Source: Flavobacteriales bacterium (GTDB lineage: Bacteria; Bacteroidota; Bacteroidia; Flavobacteriales_D; Sanyastnellaceae). Taken from it: a DNA stretch of 9,415 nt. Made by a program: the position numbers and the translations under genes. Every line of letters begins with the position of its first letter. Positions within the stretch are counted from its first letter, which is position 1. Where the stretch lies: assembly GCA_947464885.1 (NCBI GenBank), contig CANHYZ010000053.1, positions 1-9,415 on the forward strand, in the 5' to 3' direction. The notes below the pieces were generated by a model. That model ran no database searches. It worked only from the letters and a program-made list of their open reading frames with translations, and had not been told where the DNA came from. Of the stretch, positions 7,121 through 9,415 are shown one piece after another.

Positions 7121-7869
7121 TGCGCATACTTCTTATCGTTATCATAGTATGGGGAGCGAGTCTGAATATTCAGGCTCGCTCGCTGCATATAGGCACAGCT
7201 AATGTTGCGCAAACCGATAGCTTGAAGCCATACACTGCCGAAGAGTTGCTTGGTCAGTTCGAGCCGGCTACCCACAAGGGATTCGTTCAAGTTCACAGCT
7301 CAGTTTGCTCCAAACCCAATCTTTATCTGCGAAGAGAAGCGTATGACGCTTTCATAAGCATGCATAAAACAGCAGCGAAGGAAGGAATTAACCTCACCAT
7401 TATTTCGGCAACACGTAATTTCAACTACCAGAAATCTATCTGGGAACGCAAATGGTCGCAAGAGAAATACAAAGGCCGATCGGAAGCTGATAAAGCCAAA
7501 GACATCCTCAAATACAGCAGCATGCCTGGATGTAGTCGTCATCATTGGGGAACCGACATTGACATCAACAGTTTAGAACCCTCGTACTTCAAGCAAGGTG
7601 CCGGCAAAAAGGTCTATGACTGGCTCTGTGCCAATGCCGCAACGTTCGGGTTCTATCAAACCTACACCTCTAAGATGAACGGCAGACAAGGCTATGAAGA
7701 GGAGGCCTGGCACTGGAGTTATATGCCACTGGCAAAGCCGATGCTGGAGCAATTCAACCAAACGATTAGCTATGATAAGCTCACCGGATTCAAAGGTTGC
7801 GAGCAAGCTGAGACCCTGCGCGTGATAGAGGTTTTTGTAAATGGAATTGAGGACAGCCTGAAAAAATAA
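7120..7869 (+). CDS. Secreted M15-family D-alanyl-D-alanine carboxypeptidase (VanY-like)
   Basis: A 249-residue exported zinc peptidase predicted to trim D-Ala-D-Ala ends or related cross-links of peptidoglycan. A signal peptide spans about residues 1-19 (MRILLIVIIVWGASLNIQA). The family motifs are visible: SATRNFNYQ (96-104), with Arg99 and Gln104 in the usual substrate positions; the zinc-site pattern SRHHWGTDID (139-148), giving ligands His141 and Asp148; and EAWHW (195-199), giving catalytic Glu195 and the third ligand His198. ATG 7120 overlaps the trxB stop by one base (TGATG); a TTG one codon earlier is possible but less likely. The codons for residues 12-21 form a near-perfect palindrome (7154-7181). 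Exact peptide specificity (D,D-carboxypeptidase, dipeptidase or L,D activity) cannot be read off, though the overall pattern fits VanY better than VanX. Confidence 0.88.
   Translation: MRILLIVIIVWGASLNIQARSLHIGTANVAQTDSLKPYTAEELLGQFEPATHKGFVQVHSSVCSKPNLYLRREAYDAFISMHKTAAKEGINLTIISATRNFNYQKSIWERKWSQEKYKGRSEADKAKDILKYSSMPGCSRHHWGTDIDINSLEPSYFKQGAGKKVYDWLCANAATFGFYQTYTSKMNGRQGYEEEAWHWSYMPLAKPMLEQFNQTISYDKLTGFKGCEQAETLRVIEVFVNGIEDSLKK
7154..7181. repeat. 28-base near-perfect palindrome within the M15 peptidase signal-peptide codons
   Basis: The left half GAGCGAG-T-CTGAAT (7154-7167) mirrors the right half ATTCAG-G-CTCGCTC (7168-7181). Only one pair, T7161 with G7174, is not Watson-Crick, and in RNA it would be a G-U pair. 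The mRNA could fold into a 12-pair stem with an AUAU loop about 35 bases after the start codon. As a consequence the two strands encode almost the same peptide here (ASLNIQARS against ASLNIQTRS). No T run follows, so it is not a standard terminator. Confidence 0.85.
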
Positions 7870-7893
7870 AAGTCCCGACAAAGTCAGGACTTT
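7869..7893. terminator. Two-way hairpin terminator between M15 peptidase and tRNA-His
   Basis: AAAGTCC (7869-7875) pairs with GGACTTT (7887-7893); an inner GAC/GTC pair can shorten the loop. On the minus strand the stem is followed by TTTTATTTTTT, a strong T tail, 9 bases after the end of tRNA-His. On the plus strand the tail (TTTCACT) is weaker, but the stem starts at the last base of the peptidase stop codon. It therefore looks mainly built for the tRNA, with a second role for the peptidase transcript. Confidence 0.75.
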
Positions 7894-7902
7894 CACTATC
7901 AG

Positions 7903-7976
7903 GGTGATCGATGGGGATCGAACCCACGACAACCAGAACCACAATCTGGGGCTCTACCAACTGAGCTACGACCACC
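7903..7976 (-). tRNA. tRNA-His, anticodon GTG
   Basis: The minus strand folds as a complete cloverleaf. The acceptor arm is GTGGTCG with CGATCAC, including one G-U pair at 4-69. The D-arm is GCTC/GAGC with loop AGTTGGTA, the anticodon arm is CCAGA/TCTGG with loop TTGTGGT, and the T-arm is GTGGG/CCCAT (last pair G-U or mismatched at the base) with loop TTCGATC. The anticodon GTG is at 7942-7940. The extra G at position -1 (7976) facing C73 (7903) is the identity mark of histidine tRNAs and appears encoded. The terminal CCA is not encoded (the bases after C73 are CCT), so it must be added enzymatically. No intron and no oddity in conserved positions are visible. Confidence 0.97.
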
Positions 7977-7991
7977 GTTTAAAAGCGGTTG

Positions 7992-8022
7992 CAAATTAAA
8001 AGCATTTTTTCTTCAGAACCAA
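7992..8022 (-). promoter_or_regulatory. Candidate promoter of tRNA-His
   Basis: On the minus strand TTAATTTG (complement of 7992-7999) matches TAnnTTTG at all but one fixed position, and TTG (complement of 8020-8022) lies 20 bases upstream. The implied start would be about 10 bases before the tRNA. The one mismatch keeps confidence low. Two copies of TTAAAAGC (7979-7986 and 7996-8003) flank this element. Confidence 0.35.
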
Positions 8023-8071
8023 CAAGAAAATCAAGTAATCGTTTCAGCTTAGATTGCAGCCATCAAAAGCG

Positions 8072-9205
8072 ATGAGCCACAAGCGACTGACCATACTTTT
8101 CACCTCAGCCTGGTACCCCAGCAAGGCGCATACGACCTTGGGGAATTTCGTTCAACGCCATGCCGAAGCGGTAGCTACGCTGTGTGATGTCTGGGTGTTG
8201 TATGTGGCCTCCATGCCACAATGGCAAGGACCTCCGCGCATTGAAGAACATCGAGAGAAAAACGTTAACACGGTTATTGTCTACTGTAAGAGCGGATTCT
8301 TTGCCAAACGCAAAGCCTTCATAAAAGGCGTCTTTCACTTAATGCGTTCCAAGAACGTTCAATTCGATGTGGTGCATCACAATGTACTCTGGCCCCAAGG
8401 TTGGCAGCCCCGCTGGTTACACAGCAAATTCAATCTCCCCTACATCGTAACGGAACACTGGACAGGCTACGACCCCGTCAATGCCGGAAAACGACACTCC
8501 CTCCTCGCCTGGATGTCGAAGTTCGGTTCTCGCAAAGCGTCGTTCCTCTGTCCCGTGACACTCGATTTACAGCAAAAAATGATCGACTTCGGTATTCACG
8601 GAAACTACCGTGTGGTGCCCAATGTTGTCGACACACGCTTGTTCTCCTTGGCCAATCCGGACAATAGTCAGGTGCGTTTCCTCCATGTGAGCTCACTCGT
8701 CGATGGCCACAAAAACATCAGTGGAATTTTACGTGTTTGGAAAAAAATATCGGACCGGAATCCCAATGTACACCTCACCTTGGGCGGTGATGGTCCGGTG
8801 GAGCATTGGAAACAGCACGCCGCAAGCCTGGGTATTCGCGCGAGTTCCATCGACTTCTTCGGTGAAATTTCCTGGGAAGGTGTGGCGCGCAAGATGGAAT
8901 CATCACACGCGCTGCTTCTATTCAGCAACTACGAAAATTTACCTTGCGTCATTGTGGAAGCCCTCGCCTGCGGACTGCCCGTGATCAGCACGCGTGTGGG
9001 CGGCATCAGCGAGCATATCAGTGCAGAACGCGGAATTCTCGTGGACCGCGGTGATGAAGATGCGCTGGCGGTAGCTATTGAAACGATGGCAACCACTATA
9101 CACCACTACGATAAAGCAGCGTTGCGCTCGTATGCTGTGGAGCGGTTTAGTAATGAAGCGGTGGCGGAGGCGTTTGTGGGGCTCTATAGGAATGTAGGAT
9201 TGTAG
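8072..9205 (+). CDS. GT4-type glycosyltransferase (GT-B fold)
   Basis: A 377-residue retaining glycosyltransferase of the GT4 type, which moves a sugar from a nucleotide donor, most likely to a surface glycan or lipid-linked acceptor at the cytoplasmic face. The N-terminal domain opens with RLTILFTSAWYPSKAHTTLG, typical of Bacteroidota GT4 proteins, and contains TEHWTGYDP (127-135). The C-terminal domain has LHVSSLVDGHKN with Lys214 in the donor-phosphate position, LGGDGP (237-242), and the E-x7-E motif from Glu288 (YENLP) to Glu296 (IVEALACGLPVIST). ATG 8072 is preferred; the frame extends to a TTG at 8054. No signal or membrane helix is visible. The last residues (NVGL) and the TAG stop are written by the 8-base tandem repeat that begins here, so the C-terminus may have been reshaped by the repeat. 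No clear promoter is seen upstream. Sugar and acceptor are unknown. Confidence 0.9.
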   Translation: MSHKRLTILFTSAWYPSKAHTTLGNFVQRHAEAVATLCDVWVLYVASMPQWQGPPRIEEHREKNVNTVIVYCKSGFFAKRKAFIKGVFHLMRSKNVQFDVVHHNVLWPQGWQPRWLHSKFNLPYIVTEHWTGYDPVNAGKRHSLLAWMSKFGSRKASFLCPVTLDLQQKMIDFGIHGNYRVVPNVVDTRLFSLANPDNSQVRFLHVSSLVDGHKNISGILRVWKKISDRNPNVHLTLGGDGPVEHWKQHAASLGIRASSIDFFGEISWEGVARKMESSHALLLFSNYENLPCVIVEALACGLPVISTRVGGISEHISAERGILVDRGDEDALAVAIETMATTIHHYDKAALRSYAVERFSNEAVAEAFVGLYRNVGL

Positions 9206-9232
9206 GATTGCAGGATTGTAGGATTATAGGGG
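9185..9232 (+). repeat. Left outer arm: 8-base tandem repeat (TGTAGGAT)
   Basis: Six consecutive 8-base units: TATAGGAA (9185), TGTAGGAT (9193), TGTAGGAT (9201), TGCAGGAT (9209), TGTAGGAT (9217) and TATAGGGG (9225). The first two and a half units lie inside the glycosyltransferase frame and supply its stop codon at 9203-9205. The same unit recurs in reverse complement at 9345-9376. Confidence 0.92.
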
Positions 9233-9245
9233 GCTTCGGCCATTC

Positions 9246-9299
9246 TTTCTGTTTCTCATTCTGTTTCTGTTTCTGATTCTCTTTCTGATTCTCTTTCTG
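9246..9299 (+). repeat. Left inner arm: 6-base tandem repeat (WTTCTS)
   Basis: Nine exact-period hexamers fitting WTTCTS (W = A/T, S = C/G): TTTCTG, TTTCTC, ATTCTG, TTTCTG, TTTCTG, ATTCTC, TTTCTG, ATTCTC, TTTCTG. The strand is almost purely pyrimidine. Its reverse complement recurs at 9307-9336. Confidence 0.92.
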
Positions 9300-9324
9300 G
9301 AATTTTTAGAATGAGAATCAGAAA
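9282..9324. repeat. Hairpin core of the repeat element
   Basis: TTTCTGATTCTC (9282-9293) pairs perfectly over 12 bases with GAGAATCAGAAA (9313-9324). After one mismatch the stem continues inward (TTCTGGA 9295-9301 with TTTAGAA 9305-9311, two G-U pairs), leaving a 3-base loop. It has no GC-rich stem followed by a T run, so it is not a standard terminator, though it could block convergent transcription. Confidence 0.8.
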
Positions 9325-9336
9325 CACAATGAGAAT
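9307..9336 (+). repeat. Right inner arm: 6-base tandem repeat (SAGAAW), inverted copy
   Basis: Five hexamers, TAGAAT, GAGAAT, CAGAAA, CACAAT and GAGAAT, are the reverse complement of the WTTCTS units, with one variant base each in the first and fourth. This arm is shorter than its partner (5 against 9 units). Confidence 0.85.
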
Positions 9337-9344
9337 GAGGGGGC

Positions 9345-9376
9345 CTTCTACAATCCTATAATCCTCCAATCCTCTC
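9345..9376 (-). repeat. Right outer arm: 8-base tandem repeat, inverted copy
   Basis: Read on the minus strand the units are GAGAGGAT, TGGAGGAT, TATAGGAT and TGTAGAAG, which match the TGTAGGAT family of the left outer arm. GGGGGC-like blocks next to both outer arms (9229-9234 and 9339-9344) add to the symmetry. The arm ends at the stop codon of the putative convergent reading frame at 9376. Confidence 0.85.
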
Positions 9377-9414
9377 TACCCCTTCTTCCTGTAGAAATAA
9401 AATATCACCAACGG
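9376..9414 (-). CDS. Possible C-terminal end of a convergent membrane protein (partial)
   Basis: The minus strand from the window edge reads PLVIFYFYRKKG and then TAG (complement of 9376-9378). A hydrophobic aromatic run closed by basic residues is a common ending for bacterial inner-membrane proteins, and the position convergent to the glycosyltransferase fits. Only 12 codons are visible, another frame stays open longer, and the rest lies outside the window, so this is a suggestion. No family can be named. Confidence 0.35.
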   Translation of the reverse strand, partial: PLVIFYFYRKKG

Positions 9415-9415
9415 C

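Noticed and set aside
9185..9376. Possible CRISPR array
   Set aside because: Units are 6 or 8 bases, directly abutting, with no unique spacers; this is a microsatellite-type inverted structure.
9185..9376. Insertion sequence or MITE ends
   Set aside because: No transposase, no target-site duplication that I can see and no single terminal inverted repeat; symmetry comes from tandem units. A non-autonomous element cannot be fully excluded.
1..9415. A new defence, toxin-antitoxin or mobile system
   Set aside because: All full-length genes but one belong to familiar housekeeping or envelope families, with uniform codon use and no integrase, transposase, nuclease or toxin motif.

Overview
The window is ordinary-looking chromosome from a member of the Bacteroidota, probably a Flavobacteriales-type lineage. 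Three things support this. The BamD lipoprotein overlaps a gene for the Bacteroidota-type RNA polymerase omega subunit. There is a serine-palmitoyltransferase-like alpha-oxoamine synthase of the kind this phylum uses for sphingolipids or sulfonolipids. Several gene starts are preceded by the phylum's characteristic TAnnTTTG -7 element (sometimes with TTG about 17-20 bases upstream) rather than by Shine-Dalgarno sequences. No genus can be named from sequence reading alone.

Layout from left to right. On the minus strand bamD and rpoZ form an overlapping pair that ends in a clear hairpin terminator at the left edge. Divergent from bamD is the SPT-like synthase, which starts at a TTG codon. It converges on a secreted thioredoxin-fold (TlpA-like) protein across a strong two-way terminator at 2660-2688. 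Divergent from that is an unrecognised 189-residue helical protein, which converges with a gap of only 5 bases on a MacB/FtsX-type ABC transporter permease. Divergent from the permease is trxB (thioredoxin reductase), which overlaps by one base the start of a secreted M15-family D,D-carboxypeptidase. A tRNA-His gene (anticodon GTG) lies on the minus strand and shares a two-way hairpin with the peptidase gene. A GT4-type glycosyltransferase follows. The window closes with a striking repeat-built, nested inverted repeat at about 9185-9376 and what looks like the last 12 codons of a convergent membrane protein.

Functionally most genes concern the cell envelope: outer-membrane protein assembly (BamD), membrane lipid synthesis (SPT-like), periplasmic thiol chemistry (TlpA-like), transport or export (MacB-like permease), peptidoglycan trimming (M15 peptidase) and surface glycan synthesis (GT4). 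The rest is housekeeping (omega subunit, TrxB, tRNA-His). Apart from bamD-rpoZ and trxB-peptidase, the genes look like separate transcription units that alternate in direction, not one pathway operon.

I looked for a defence system, mobile element, CRISPR array or new operon-like system and found none. The most unusual DNA is non-coding or cryptic: the 9185-9376 element, whose outer arms are 8-base tandem repeats and whose inner arms are 6-base tandem repeats in inverted order; a near-perfect 28-base palindrome inside the signal-peptide codons of the M15 peptidase (7154-7181); and the orphan 189-residue gene.
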